A stretch of DNA of 64,000 bases from an uncultured Lachnospiraceae bacterium (GTDB lineage Bacteria > Bacillota > Clostridia > Lachnospirales > Lachnospiraceae), in the NCBI GenBank assembly GCA_934317005.1, contig CAKREB010000002.1:1-64000 (forward strand). The letters are read 5' to 3'. Made by a program: the position numbers and the translations under genes. Below, piece after piece: positions 14,389 to 21,881 of the stretch (the stretch's first letter is position 1; each line of letters opens with the position of its first letter). The notes beneath the pieces were generated by a model. It saw only the letters and a program-made list of their open reading frames with translations, was not told the DNA's origin and searched no databases.

Positions 14389-14958
14389 ATGACAGATAAA
14401 GAAAAGCAAAGTTGTGGTCAATTATATAATCCAACTGCCGGTGACATTTGTACTATGAGAAAGCGTGGAACAGACCTGGCGCGTCAATTTAATTCCTGTG
14501 AAGATCCAGACGAACAGAAAAAGATATTGCAAACGCTTTTTTCTGAAACTGGAGAAAATGTAAGGGTGAATCCGCCATTTTACATTGATTTCGGATGCCA
14601 TACACATATTGGAAATGATACTGTAATAAATTTGAACTGTACTTTTTTGGATGCGGCAGATATTTTCATTGGTAGCCGGGTTTTGATCGGACCTGATGTA
14701 AAGATATATACAACATTTCATCCCACACATACCTCTAATCGTTTTACTTCATCGGATGAGGGAAATTATTTCAAAACGCAGGCAAGTCCTGTGAGAATTG
14801 ATGATGATACATGGATTGGCGGAAATGTCACAATTCTTCCGGGAGTTCATATAGGAAAAAATGTTGTGATCGGAGCCGGCAGCGTTGTAACAAAAGATAT
14901 TCCGGATGACACCATTGCAGTAGGAAACCCGAGTAAAGTAATAAAGGACAATAAATAA
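14389..14958 (+). CDS. Hexapeptide acetyltransferase (maltose/galactoside type)
   Basis: A 189-residue O-acetyltransferase of the left-handed beta-helix family (Maa/LacA type). The N-terminal mac domain (residues 1-60: SCGQLYNPTAGDICTMRKRG) is followed by hexapeptide repeats such as NTHIGNDTVIN-like, IFIGSRVLIGPDVKI, then TWIGGNVTILPGVHIGKNVV and IGAGSVVTKDIP, ending VGNPSKVI. The catalytic His fits TTFHPTH. It acetylates a sugar hydroxyl with acetyl-CoA; xenobiotic O-acetyltransferases have other loops. The ATG at 14389 with GGAGG seven bases upstream is preferred. It is the last gene of array 2. Confidence 0.85.
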   Translation: MTDKEKQSCGQLYNPTAGDICTMRKRGTDLARQFNSCEDPDEQKKILQTLFSETGENVRVNPPFYIDFGCHTHIGNDTVINLNCTFLDAADIFIGSRVLIGPDVKIYTTFHPTHTSNRFTSSDEGNYFKTQASPVRIDDDTWIGGNVTILPGVHIGKNVVIGAGSVVTKDIPDDTIAVGNPSKVIKDNK

Positions 14959-15222
14959 GAACAGGTTTAAAGATAAGAAGCGTTACTTCGTGTTTATATC
15001 AGCTTATATGGTATGATGTTTATATGGGCGAAGAGTGTTTACATACATGGATGCGGAAGAAATTGTAATAATTCATGGAAATAGTGTTTGTGTATCAAGC
15101 AGATGCCGGTCCGTTCAATAAATTTTCCTATCAGTACCAGTAACTTGCCTTCAGGAGTCTCTTTATTAAGAGTTTGCATTGATATACTTGAATTGTCCGT
15201 AAGGGACAAGGGGGATAGGAAT
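14959..15222. other. Gene-free stretch after array 2
   Basis: I see no convincing gene. A 24-codon frame at 15047 (MDAEEIVIIHG) has no ribosome site. TTGTCC and GGGACAA (near 15193-15209) form a small hairpin just before RNA element copy 2. Confidence 0.5.
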
Positions 15223-15357
15223 AAAATGACAATTAAATGAACAGCCCACCTGATAAGGGCCCATCAGAGATGATGGAAGCACCAGAGACGCAGGGGAAAA
15301 TGTGATAAACGATTACGTTATGTAAGATCTTTGTCGATTTTTCTCTGCGCCTTTTTG
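15223..15357 (+). ncRNA. Structured RNA element, copy 2, with terminator
   Basis: The core 15223-15297 matches copy 1 (10486-10560). The hairpin reads CATCA-GAGA-TGATG, so the GNRA loop is kept while its bases differ. GACGCAGGGGAAA and TTTCTCTGCGCC with TTTTT form a terminator-like end whose loop sequence is quite different from copy 1. Conservation of stems with a free terminator loop is what an RNA element would show. It lies about 360 bp before an XRE gene. Confidence 0.65.
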
Positions 15358-15404
15358 TCGGAGAAAGTCGAAAGGAATATGTATAGGACAAAAAGTGTCA
15401 TATA

Positions 15405-15433
15405 TTGACAGTAAAGGTAATTTCTGGTAATAT
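15405..15433 (+). promoter_or_regulatory. Promoter of the XRE/xis/int segment
   Basis: TTGACA (15405-15410) and TAATAT (15428-15433) are spaced by 17 bp. The leader to the GTG at 15715 is about 275 bases, AT-rich and without a gene that I can support. Confidence 0.6.
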
Positions 15434-15714
15434 ATAGAATATCAATTGAATATGGAGATGCGAATTTATGAATTAATTATTGTAGTATCGCTTTATTTTT
15501 ATATTTTATAAATTGCCAGATATGTTTTAGAATAAGAATAATATTTTAATAGGCAAAGATTTTTACATACATAGTTACATAGCGAATTGTTGAATGAAAT
15601 GTGGATGAACGCATGGAGTACTCTCTTTTTAGGAGAGGCTGGTAACTAATGGTTGTAGAGGTCTTTTTTTATTGCCTCCGCAACAGATTCAGAAACTGAG
15701 AGGAGGTGATAATC

Positions 15715-16053
15715 GTGGAACATATGAATGACTATAATGAGAAAATGGTTGGAAAACGTATAAAGGAAACAGCTAAGAGCAGGGGATATACAGCGGAACA
15801 ACTTGCGGAAATTACGGGAAATGGAATATATACCATAAATCGTATATATCAGGGCGTTAGTATTAGACCGGAATATATTTGTCAGCTCAGTCAAGTGTTA
15901 GGTGTATCCACAGATTATCTCCTTTTGGGAAAGAAGGATCGAATGGAGGTAAAACCAAGCAGGGAAGAAATTTTCCAATTTCTTGGCGGGTTAGACGATA
16001 CAAAATTGATAAAATTGGCAATTGCAGCAGATATTCTTTATGACATTGCGTAG
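15715..16053 (+). CDS. XRE family regulator
   Basis: A 112-residue protein with an XRE HTH (RIKETAKSRGYTAEQLAEITG, then NGIYTINRIYQGVSIRPEYICQ, ending LGVSTDYLLLG) and a tail KPSREEIFQFLGGLDDTKLIKLAIAADILY that looks like a small dimerisation helix pair. GGAGGT at 15702-15707 places the GTG start at 15715; the ATG at 15724 is the alternative. It is closed by its own terminator, so it is not in one operon with the downstream genes. It probably controls the integration and excision genes. Confidence 0.75.
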   Translation: MEHMNDYNEKMVGKRIKETAKSRGYTAEQLAEITGNGIYTINRIYQGVSIRPEYICQLSQVLGVSTDYLLLGKKDRMEVKPSREEIFQFLGGLDDTKLIKLAIAADILYDIA

Positions 16054-16098
16054 GTACATATTATTTGGATGTAAAGTCTAATAATATGTACCTTTTTT
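16053..16098 (+). terminator. Terminator after XRE gene
   Basis: GGTACATATTATT pairs with AATAATATGTACC over a 14-base loop, followed by six T. The stem is perfect and overlaps the stop codon region. Confidence 0.85.
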
Positions 16099-16285
16099 GT
16101 TTCTTTAACTATACAAAAACTGTGTAGTTATTTCGCTCATTCTCTACAGAAACTGTTCTTCATTTTTGTCTGGGGGTATTTTACGATAAATACAGGTCGT
16201 GAGACCGGATGACATGCGCATACATCGTAACGAAAAATATATGATGGCGGCTACATTAGGCTGCAGAAGAAGGAGTGTGTTTAAA

Positions 16286-16531
16286 ATGAGCGATATAGAA
16301 ACAACGGATGTTGATATGTTTACGATAGGAAATAATCTTCGGGAGCTTCGAGAACAGAAAAGAGTAACACAGATGCAGGTAGTTGATGTGTTGGGAGTTA
16401 GTTATACCCATTATGCAAAGATCGAAGAAGGTATGAGAGGTATGAGCCTGAAAATGCTGATAAAGTTGATCAGATATTTTGAAACAGATGCCAACACGAT
16501 ACTTGGAAGTGCGGCAATGGGGGTAGCGTGA
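16286..16531 (+). CDS. XRE family regulator, first gene of the xis/int operon
   Basis: An 81-residue HTH protein: NNLRELREQKRVTQMQVVDVLG, then VSYTHYAKIEEGMRGMSLKMLI, ending FETDANTILG. AAGGAG ten bases upstream supports the ATG at 16286 over longer frames. Its stop TGA overlaps the ATG of the next gene by one base. Three further genes follow with similar overlaps, so a regulator, a resolvase-like protein, a MazF-like protein and Xis are made from one message. Confidence 0.75.
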   Translation: MSDIETTDVDMFTIGNNLRELREQKRVTQMQVVDVLGVSYTHYAKIEEGMRGMSLKMLIKLIRYFETDANTILGSAAMGVA

Positions 16532-16968
16532 TGGAAGCGAGAAGAGCAAGGAGAAGAGAAAAGAAGAAACAAAGAATGGCAAGACAGGAGAATATCCCTT
16601 GCATTGTGTTTCTGGCAACGGACGAAGAATCGTTTGAACTGGCAGAAAAGAAAGAGGATCGGCAGTTGCGATACATCAATCAATATGCAGATGCACATGG
16701 GTTAATTCCTATGAAGATCGTGCGTAAGAGCTGTTTTGCCCCGTATGTTGTAAATCAAATGTATAGCCGGTGCATTGATTGGATGCAGCAGGGAAAGGCA
16801 GAGGCTATATTGGTTGCAAATATGGAGTATCTTGCTTTGGATGAAGAGGATGCCTATCGCAAGGTTGGACAAGTAAGAAAAGCGGGTTTTCGAATATTTT
16901 CCGTGGATGCTGGAGAGTTGAAAATGAAAATTCGATTCCGGGCGGAGAAAGAGAGGAAGATTGGATGA
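16531..16968 (+). CDS. Resolvase-domain-like protein without the catalytic serine
   Basis: The 145-residue protein begins with a very basic stretch (EARRARRREKKKQRMARQE) and then follows the resolvase N-terminal fold. The visible blocks are IPCIVFLATDEES, RQLRYINQYADAHGLIP, CIDWMQQGKAEAILVANMEYLALDEEDAYRKV and KAGFRIFSVDAGEL. Active serine recombinases have Y-x-R-V/Y-S at the first strand, with the nucleophile Ser. Here the strand reads FLATDEES, with neither the Arg nor the Ser in register. So it may bind DNA or a partner but not recombine. It lies directly before the MazF-like gene and could serve as its antitoxin or as an accessory factor of Xis/Int; both are inference. Confidence 0.55.
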   Translation: MEARRARRREKKKQRMARQENIPCIVFLATDEESFELAEKKEDRQLRYINQYADAHGLIPMKIVRKSCFAPYVVNQMYSRCIDWMQQGKAEAILVANMEYLALDEEDAYRKVGQVRKAGFRIFSVDAGELKMKIRFRAEKERKIG

Positions 16969-17339
16969 AACAGAATAATATAAAGAATATATATCGTGGA
17001 GATATTATTTGGGTGGATTTGGGAGAATTTCCCGGCAGTCATAGACAATCTGGAAAAAGACCATGTCTGGTTGTCAGTACAGATAAAGGAAATGGTCCGG
17101 TATATACAGTAATGCCGGGAACCAGCAAGCAGGAAAAGAAGGCATTTCCAGTACATGTGACAGTATTTCAGAAGGATGTCTTTGGAAGGCTTGGAAAAAC
17201 AACGGTTTTCATGGCAGAGCAGCTTGTAACAATAGATGACCGGCAGATTTTAATGAAAGCAGGGCATATTCCAGAGCAATCAGAAATCATGCAAAAAATC
17301 AACGACCTTTTAAAGCGTCAGTTGGGTTTGGGAGAGTGA
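16965..17339 (+). CDS. PemK/MazF-type endoribonuclease toxin-like protein
   Basis: A 124-residue protein of the PemK/MazF fold. Typical parts are IYRGDIIWVDLGEFPGSHRQSGKRPCLVVS (first strands with the RP-x-L-V-V-S block), VYTVMPGTSK, then FPVHVTVF and TTVFMAEQLVTIDDRQI, which carries the usual EQ-x-x-T/I-D pattern. MazF toxins cut mRNA at short motifs. No classical MazE lies upstream; the gene overlaps the resolvase-like gene by ATGA and Xis follows. In conjugative elements such pairs can stabilise the element. It may also be a modified member with a regulatory role. Confidence 0.75.
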   Translation: MKQNNIKNIYRGDIIWVDLGEFPGSHRQSGKRPCLVVSTDKGNGPVYTVMPGTSKQEKKAFPVHVTVFQKDVFGRLGKTTVFMAEQLVTIDDRQILMKAGHIPEQSEIMQKINDLLKRQLGLGE

Positions 17340-17551
17340 TGAGATTGGAATCAGATAATATGAACATTCCAATATGGGAAAAAGCGATGTTGACGAAACA
17401 AGAAGCTGCATTATACAGCCATATCGGAATCAACAAGCTTGAAGAAATGTTAAAAGTTCCAAATTGCCCATTTGTTTTATATGTTGGAAAGAAAAAGCTG
17501 ATAAAACGCAGGGAATTTGAAGAATATTTGTCCGAGCAGATCGAAATATAG
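17339..17551 (+). CDS. xis: Excisionase (Tn916 Xis type)
   Basis: A small DNA-bending protein that directs the integrase to excise the element. The block NIPIWEKAMLTKQEAALYSHIGINKLEEM is typical for Tn916-type Xis proteins, followed by a wing (NCPFVLYVGKKKLIKRREFEEYL) that contacts DNA. About 70 residues is normal. The ATG at 17339 overlaps the stop of the MazF-like gene by one base with GGGAG before it; ATG 17360 is possible. Int follows 77 bp later across a hairpin. The gene symbol is by family. Confidence 0.8.
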   Translation: MRLESDNMNIPIWEKAMLTKQEAALYSHIGINKLEEMLKVPNCPFVLYVGKKKLIKRREFEEYLSEQIEI

Positions 17552-17562
17552 GATTTTACATT

Positions 17563-17611
17563 TGAGCCTCTTTATGATATGATTAAATTTGAGTATTGAG
17601 GCTCTTTTTGT
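17563..17611 (+). terminator. Hairpin between xis and int
   Basis: GAGCCTC and GAGGCTC enclose a loop of about 28 bases, followed by TTTTTG. It could cut transcription from xis into int and so set their ratio; the ribosome site of int lies just beyond it. Confidence 0.6.
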
Positions 17612-17628
17612 GTGAAAGGAGCTGCAAT

Positions 17629-18759
17629 ATGGGTAAAAACCTAAAAGGAAAAGAGCTTGGTCTGGGAATAAGCCAAAGAGAAGATGGCTACTATGTTGGA
17701 AGATATACGAATAAATATGGGAGACGTGTTCAAAAATTATTCCTAAAGCTTCAAGAGTGCAGACAGTGGCTGGCTGACTCAGCATATCGCGATGAACACA
17801 GCAATATAGATTTCCCGGAGGAAATGACGGTTGATTCGTGGTTTGAGTATTGGATTTCGATGAAGAAGAGAACTGTTCGACCAAATACAGTTCGAAACTA
17901 TACGGAACGATATCACCGCAATATTAAACCGATTATAGGGAAAAAGATACTGGGGAGTGTGAATACCATTCAATGCCAGACGGTTATGAATCGTATGGCG
18001 GATGAAGGTTATCGCACTTCAACAATCTATCAGGCGCGGATTACATTGTATAATATGCTGGATTATGCCTATCAGAATGATGTGATCATGAAGAATCCAT
18101 GTAACAAGATGGTTCGTTCTGATATAGGTAAGCCTTCTGAAAAGAAAGAGGCATTGACATTACAGTATCAGCGTGAGTTTTGCAATGTGATCAAGGGAAA
18201 TGCGTACGAGTATCAGTACCGTTTCCTGTTACAGACCGGTCTTCGTACCGGAGAGCTGGTAGGGTTGAAATGGTCAGACATTGATATGGATCGCCGTACC
18301 ATGACGATAAGGCGCTCTATGGAGTATCGCCATTCTACAAAGGAATGGAGGATTGGTGAACCGAAAAGCAAGGCGGGATATCGAACGATACCATTGACAG
18401 AGGAAGCCGTTGAGATCTTGAGACAGCAAAAGATGAAAAATAATGCGCTCAAGGTTACGGTGATGGAGTGGTCAGAGTTTGTATTTCTTTGCAGAAAAGG
18501 AACACCGGTTAAGAACAGCACATATGATACGATGCTGTTCAAGCTATGTGATAAAGCGAAGATTCCCAAGTTTTCCATGCATGTGCTGCGACATACGTTT
18601 GCAACCAGATGTATTGAAGCTGGAATGAAACCTAAAACATTACAGACAATCTTAGGTCATTCCAATATTGGGATCACCATGAACCTTTATGTGCATACAA
18701 CAGAAGAACAAAAACAAAAAGAAATCGACCAGATTGCGGATGCTTTGAAAGTGGTTTAA
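17629..18759 (+). CDS. int: Tyrosine integrase of the conjugative element (Tn916 Int type)
   Basis: A tyrosine recombinase of 376 residues that integrates and excises the element. An N-terminal arm-binding domain (1-60: GISQREDGYYVGRYTNKYGRRVQ) is followed by a SAM-like core-binding domain (65-165) and the catalytic domain. The active-site residues are all present: Arg206 in TGLRTGEL, Lys248, His318 and Arg321 in HVLRHTFAT, His344 in LGHSN and Tyr354 in MNLYVH. The ATG at 17629 has AAAGGAG upstream. The gene is at the end of the element. Pairs of TTGGTAC repeats lie 20 to 100 bp after the stop and the core gene ychF follows, so integration was just before ychF. Confidence 0.9.
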   Translation: MGKNLKGKELGLGISQREDGYYVGRYTNKYGRRVQKLFLKLQECRQWLADSAYRDEHSNIDFPEEMTVDSWFEYWISMKKRTVRPNTVRNYTERYHRNIKPIIGKKILGSVNTIQCQTVMNRMADEGYRTSTIYQARITLYNMLDYAYQNDVIMKNPCNKMVRSDIGKPSEKKEALTLQYQREFCNVIKGNAYEYQYRFLLQTGLRTGELVGLKWSDIDMDRRTMTIRRSMEYRHSTKEWRIGEPKSKAGYRTIPLTEEAVEILRQQKMKNNALKVTVMEWSEFVFLCRKGTPVKNSTYDTMLFKLCDKAKIPKFSMHVLRHTFATRCIEAGMKPKTLQTILGHSNIGITMNLYVHTTEEQKQKEIDQIADALKVV

Positions 18760-18778
18760 TTTTTTTTGCTCTCAAAAA

Positions 18779-18860
18779 TTGGTACATGATTGGTACGTTA
18801 ACCAAAATTTTTGAGGGCAGAAAAATTGCTGTCTCGAAAAATTGGTACATAAATTGGTAC
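18779..18860. repeat. Four TTGGTAC repeats, probable arm-type integrase sites
   Basis: TTGGTAC occurs at 18779, 18790, 18842 and 18854, thus as two pairs with steps of 11 and 12 bp, about one helix turn. Tyrosine integrases of the Tn916 type bind such direct repeats near the element end. CTCAAAAATT and AATTTTTGAG around the first pair also form an inverted repeat that may end int transcription. Confidence 0.65.
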
Positions 18861-18926
18861 ATAAACGAGATGCCAAAACCCGCAAACCCCGTAAAATCAA
18901 GGTTTACAAGAAAGGAAAGATAGAAA
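18861..18926. other. Probable right end / attachment region before ychF
   Basis: The element should end in this stretch, between the arm-type repeats and the ychF start (ribosome site AAAGGAAAG). The exact core cannot be placed because the left end is not in the window. Confidence 0.45.
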
Positions 18927-20027
18927 ATGAAACTAGGAATCGTTGGACTTCCTAACGTAGGAAAAAGTACATTATTCAATTCATTAACAAAAGCTGGAGC
19001 AGCGGAAGCAGCAAATTATCCGTTTTGTACCATTGAGCCGAATGTAGGCGTGGTACCGGTACCGGATCAGAGATTAGATGTTTTGACAAAGATGCATGAT
19101 TCTGCCAAGACAATCCATGCAGTGATCGAGTTTGTAGATATTGCAGGATTAGTAAAAGGTGCATCAAAGGGTGAGGGACTTGGTAACCAGTTTTTGGCAA
19201 ATATTCGTGAAGTAGATGCAATCGTACACGTGGTACGCTGCTTTGATGATACAAATATTGTACATGTAGATGGAAGTGTAGATCCGTTGCGTGATATTGA
19301 TACGATTAATTTAGAACTTTTATTCTCTGATCTTGAGATTCTGGATCGTCGATATGCGAAGCTTGCAAAGAGTGTCAAAAATGATAAGACGCTTGTAAAA
19401 GAGTTCAATCTTGTTGAAAAGCTGAAAAAGCATTTGGAAGATGGAAAACTTGCAAAAACATATGAACCGGAAGATGAAGATGAGGAGGCAATTTTAGAAA
19501 GCTTTAATCTTTTGACATATAAGCCTGTCATTTATGCAGCCAATGTTTCGGAGGATGATCTGGCAGATGATGCAGCTTCGAACGATTATGTTGCAAAGGT
19601 TAGAGAATATGCTGCTAAAGAAGGTTCCGGTGTGTTTGTTATCTGCGCACAGATTGAACAGGAAATTGCAGAGTTAGAGGATGACGAGAAGAAAGAGTTT
19701 TTAGAGGATCTTGGATTATCTGAGTCAGGACTGGATAAACTGATTGCAGCAAGCTACAAGCTTTTAGGACTGATCAGTTATCTTACGACAGGACCGGATG
19801 AAACCAGAGCATGGACAATTACAGAAGGAACAAAGGCACCACAGGCAGCAGGCAAGATTCATACGGACTTTGAGCGAGGCTTTATTCGCGCAGAAGTGGT
19901 AAGCTATGATAATCTTGTAGAGCAGGGAAGCATGAACGCAGCAAAGGAAAAGGGTCTGGTGCGTTCGGAAGGAAAAGAATACGTTGTTCAGGACGGAGAT
20001 GTTATTTTGTTCCGCTTTAATGTATAA
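18927..20027 (+). CDS. ychF: Obg-like ATPase YchF
   Basis: A conserved P-loop ATPase/GTPase of 366 residues linked to ribosomes and stress. The G1 loop GLPNVGKSTLFNSLT lies at residues 6-20, followed by PFCTIEPNVGVVPVPDQRL. G3 reads VDIAGLVKGASKGEGLGNQFL, a coiled coil covers about 130-200, and the TGS domain with the ending KEYVVQDGDVILFRFNV closes the protein. The length is that of the family. Start ATG follows AAAGGAAAG. The first core gene after the element; its upstream region holds the integration end, so its promoter may now be inside the element. A terminator follows. Confidence 0.95.
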   Translation: MKLGIVGLPNVGKSTLFNSLTKAGAAEAANYPFCTIEPNVGVVPVPDQRLDVLTKMHDSAKTIHAVIEFVDIAGLVKGASKGEGLGNQFLANIREVDAIVHVVRCFDDTNIVHVDGSVDPLRDIDTINLELLFSDLEILDRRYAKLAKSVKNDKTLVKEFNLVEKLKKHLEDGKLAKTYEPEDEDEEAILESFNLLTYKPVIYAANVSEDDLADDAASNDYVAKVREYAAKEGSGVFVICAQIEQEIAELEDDEKKEFLEDLGLSESGLDKLIAASYKLLGLISYLTTGPDETRAWTITEGTKAPQAAGKIHTDFERGFIRAEVVSYDNLVEQGSMNAAKEKGLVRSEGKEYVVQDGDVILFRFNV

Positions 20028-20062
20028 AAAGGTTTAATGGTTTAAATAAAAAAGAAAAGTAG

Positions 20063-20097
20063 CAGTAGAGCCAGAGAGTGCGTATCTGGCTCTTACT
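20063..20097 (+). terminator. Terminator after ychF
   Basis: AGTAGAGCCAGA pairs with TCTGGCTCTTACT around nine bases, followed by GTTATTTG. The stem is strong but the T run is weak. Confidence 0.6.
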
Positions 20098-20123
20098 GTT
20101 ATTTGTTCGGAATCGAGGAAGTT

Positions 20124-20999
20124 ATGGGCGCAGATATTCGTTTCCCGCATTTGGGAATTACTTTGGAGCATGTAGGAAAGTCTATCTCAATCGGAGGCTT
20201 TTCTATCGCATTTTATGGAATGATTATTGCAACCGGTATGATTGCAGGATTTTTTATGGCAAGCTGGCAGGCAAAAAGATTGCGGCAGGACAAAGAAGTT
20301 ATTTTAGACCTTGCGTTGTGGGATATTTTCTTTGCAATTATCGGAGCACGTCTGTATTATGTTTTGTTTAGCTGGAGTTATTACAGTAAGCATCCGATTG
20401 AAATATTTAATACGCGTGGTGGCGGTATGGCAATCTATGGTGGTGTAATAGCCGGTGTGCTGACTACGTTTATCTTTACAAAGGTGAAGAAGTTATCTTT
20501 TTGGGATTTGACAGATGCAGCTTGTGGTGGTCTGCTGATCGGACAGATTTTTGGACGATGGGGCAACTTTTTTAATAGGGAAGCGTTTGGCGGGTATACG
20601 GATAACCTGCTTGCAATGCAGGTAAAAAGAAGTGATGTGCGTGCAAGTGATGTTACAAAGGATCTGGTACATCATATTGTAAATATAGACGGAGTAGAAT
20701 ATTTGCAGGTACATCCGACCTTTTTGTATGAATCGCTATGGAACATAGGGGTTTTGGTTATCATTTTGCTGTATACGAAGAAACGTAAATTTAAAGGTCA
20801 GCTTTTCCTTATGTATTTATGCGGATATGGTTTGGGAAGATTCTGGATTGAAGGACTCAGGGTAGATCAGCTGAAATTCTTTGGAACCAATCTTGCGGTA
20901 TCGCAGATTTTATCAGGGTTACTGTTTTTGGGGTCTGCAGGAGCATTGTTTTATCACTGGTGGAAGCATCGCGAGGAAAAGGAAGCGGAAGCAAAGTAA
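20124..20999 (+). CDS. lgt: Prolipoprotein diacylglyceryl transferase
   Basis: The membrane enzyme that moves diacylglycerol from phosphatidylglycerol to the lipobox cysteine of prelipoproteins. The Lgt signature GRWGNFFNREAFG is at about residues 147-159. Others are YGMIIATGMIAGFF, the ARLYYVLF helix end and HPTFLYESLWN, and about seven membrane segments run through the 291 residues. The ATG at 20124 after GAGGA is preferred over the TTG at 20103. It is not part of the mraZ operon: a T-rich terminator and 390 bp follow. Confidence 0.93.
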   Translation: MGADIRFPHLGITLEHVGKSISIGGFSIAFYGMIIATGMIAGFFMASWQAKRLRQDKEVILDLALWDIFFAIIGARLYYVLFSWSYYSKHPIEIFNTRGGGMAIYGGVIAGVLTTFIFTKVKKLSFWDLTDAACGGLLIGQIFGRWGNFFNREAFGGYTDNLLAMQVKRSDVRASDVTKDLVHHIVNIDGVEYLQVHPTFLYESLWNIGVLVIILLYTKKRKFKGQLFLMYLCGYGLGRFWIEGLRVDQLKFFGTNLAVSQILSGLLFLGSAGALFYHWWKHREEKEAEAK

Positions 21000-21038
21000 T
21001 GGAACTGCTTTTTATTAAAATTATAAGATGAAAAAAGA

Positions 21039-21078
21039 AACTGTTTGCAGTATGCGGACAGTTTTTTTTTTTTTTTTG
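21039..21078 (+). terminator. Terminator after lgt
   Basis: AACTGT and ACAGTT with inner GC pairs close a hairpin that is followed by about 16 T in a row. Confidence 0.8.
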
Positions 21079-21081
21079 AAG

Positions 21082-21157
21082 GATTAGAGTGTCAAAAGCT
21101 ACTTTATTTTGTGCAATTTGATGAAGCGTGTATAGATGCCCACCTTTTGACATCCTA
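21082..21157. repeat. Long inverted repeat with a conserved 21-mer
   Basis: GATTAG plus TGTCAAAAG on the left pair with CTTTTGACA plus CTAATC on the right, a stem of about 15 bp. Between them lies TTTTGTGCAATTTGATGAAG (21107-21126), which recurs at 34329 with one change. It may be a small dispersed element or a structured RNA. Confidence 0.55.
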
Positions 21158-21213
21158 ATCTTTGAAGAAAATGATCATTTTGTGAAAAATTTGCACCTTT
21201 TCTTGATTTTCTC

Positions 21214-21301
21214 TTGATAAATTCCCAAAAAAGAGATAAAATAATGAGGTAAGTGGTGGAAAGTGGGTGAAAGTGGTGGTATAAACCATAAAAGTGGTGA
21301 G
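21214..21301 (+). promoter_or_regulatory. mraZ promoter with MraZ boxes
   Basis: TTGATA (21214-21219) and TAAAAT (21237-21242) are spaced by 17 bp. Direct repeats of 10 bp follow at 21251 (AAGTGGTGGA), 21261 (AAGTGGGTGA) and 21271 (AAGTGGTGGT), and once more at about 21291 (AAAGTGGTGA). MraZ binds runs of such GTGG-type repeats before its own gene, so the cluster should be autoregulated. Confidence 0.8.
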
Positions 21302-21397
21302 TATCCCATTTGCAGAAAAAGTGTGGTCTTTCCGAATAGCGAAGCGATATGCTGGAAAAGCTGATTTAAAAGGGGAAAAGAGAGGCAGGTGATAATC

Positions 21398-21826
21398 ATG
21401 TTCATGGGACAATACGAACATTCGATTGATACTAAGGGCAGAATTATCATCCCTGCTAAGTTTCGCGATAATTTAGGAGAGAGCTTTGTCGTAACAAGGG
21501 GGCTTGATGGGTGTCTTTTTCTATACCCGGATGCTGAGTGGCAGAGATTCGTAGAGAAGCTGCAAAGCCTGCCTTCCAACCAAAATACCAGAAGAATGCA
21601 AAGACAATTCCTGTCAAAAGCAATGGAAGTAGCACTAGACAAGCAGGGACGTATTTTGATCCCGTCGCTTTTACGTGAGATTGCTGATCTGGAAAAGGAA
21701 GTTGTGTTTGTAGGTATGATGAACCGCGTGGAAGTTTGGGACAAGCATAAGCTTGCTGAACAGGATATGCAGGAAGATGAGGAAGCATTAGAGGCAACAT
21801 TAGATGATCTGGATATCTCGTTGTAA
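21398..21826 (+). CDS. mraZ: Transcriptional regulator MraZ
   Basis: The first gene of the division and cell wall cluster. MraZ is a ring-shaped, AbrB-like DNA-binding protein with two SpoVT/AbrB-type units. The first reads GQYEHSIDTKGRIIIPAKFRDNLG (about 4-27) and the second SKAMEVALDKQGRILIPSLLREIA (about 76-98). Both carry the D-x-K/Q-G-R-I-x-I-P core. At 142 residues it is of normal length. The ATG at 21398 follows AGGCAGGTG. It represses or tunes its own operon through the box repeats 100-150 bp upstream. Confidence 0.95.
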   Translation: MFMGQYEHSIDTKGRIIIPAKFRDNLGESFVVTRGLDGCLFLYPDAEWQRFVEKLQSLPSNQNTRRMQRQFLSKAMEVALDKQGRILIPSLLREIADLEKEVVFVGMMNRVEVWDKHKLAEQDMQEDEEALEATLDDLDISL

Positions 21827-21881
21827 CAGTTGATATTGGTTGAAAAACTATGCAGTCTGTATGGTTGGATTGGAGTGTGTA

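Larger units (their letters stand above)
1..18880 (+). mobile_element. Right part of an integrative conjugative element
   Basis: Helicase, sortase, MT-A70 methylase, SpoVG-like protein, accessory arrays, S24 repressor with Y-family polymerase, XRE genes, Xis and Int lie in one orientation and stop at the core gene ychF. The right border is near 18,880; the left part with relaxase and VirB/D proteins lies before the window. Confidence 0.8.

Noticed and set aside
16531..16968. Active serine recombinase
   Set aside because: The nucleophile Ser and the nearby Arg are not present in the first strand and the DNA-binding domain is missing.
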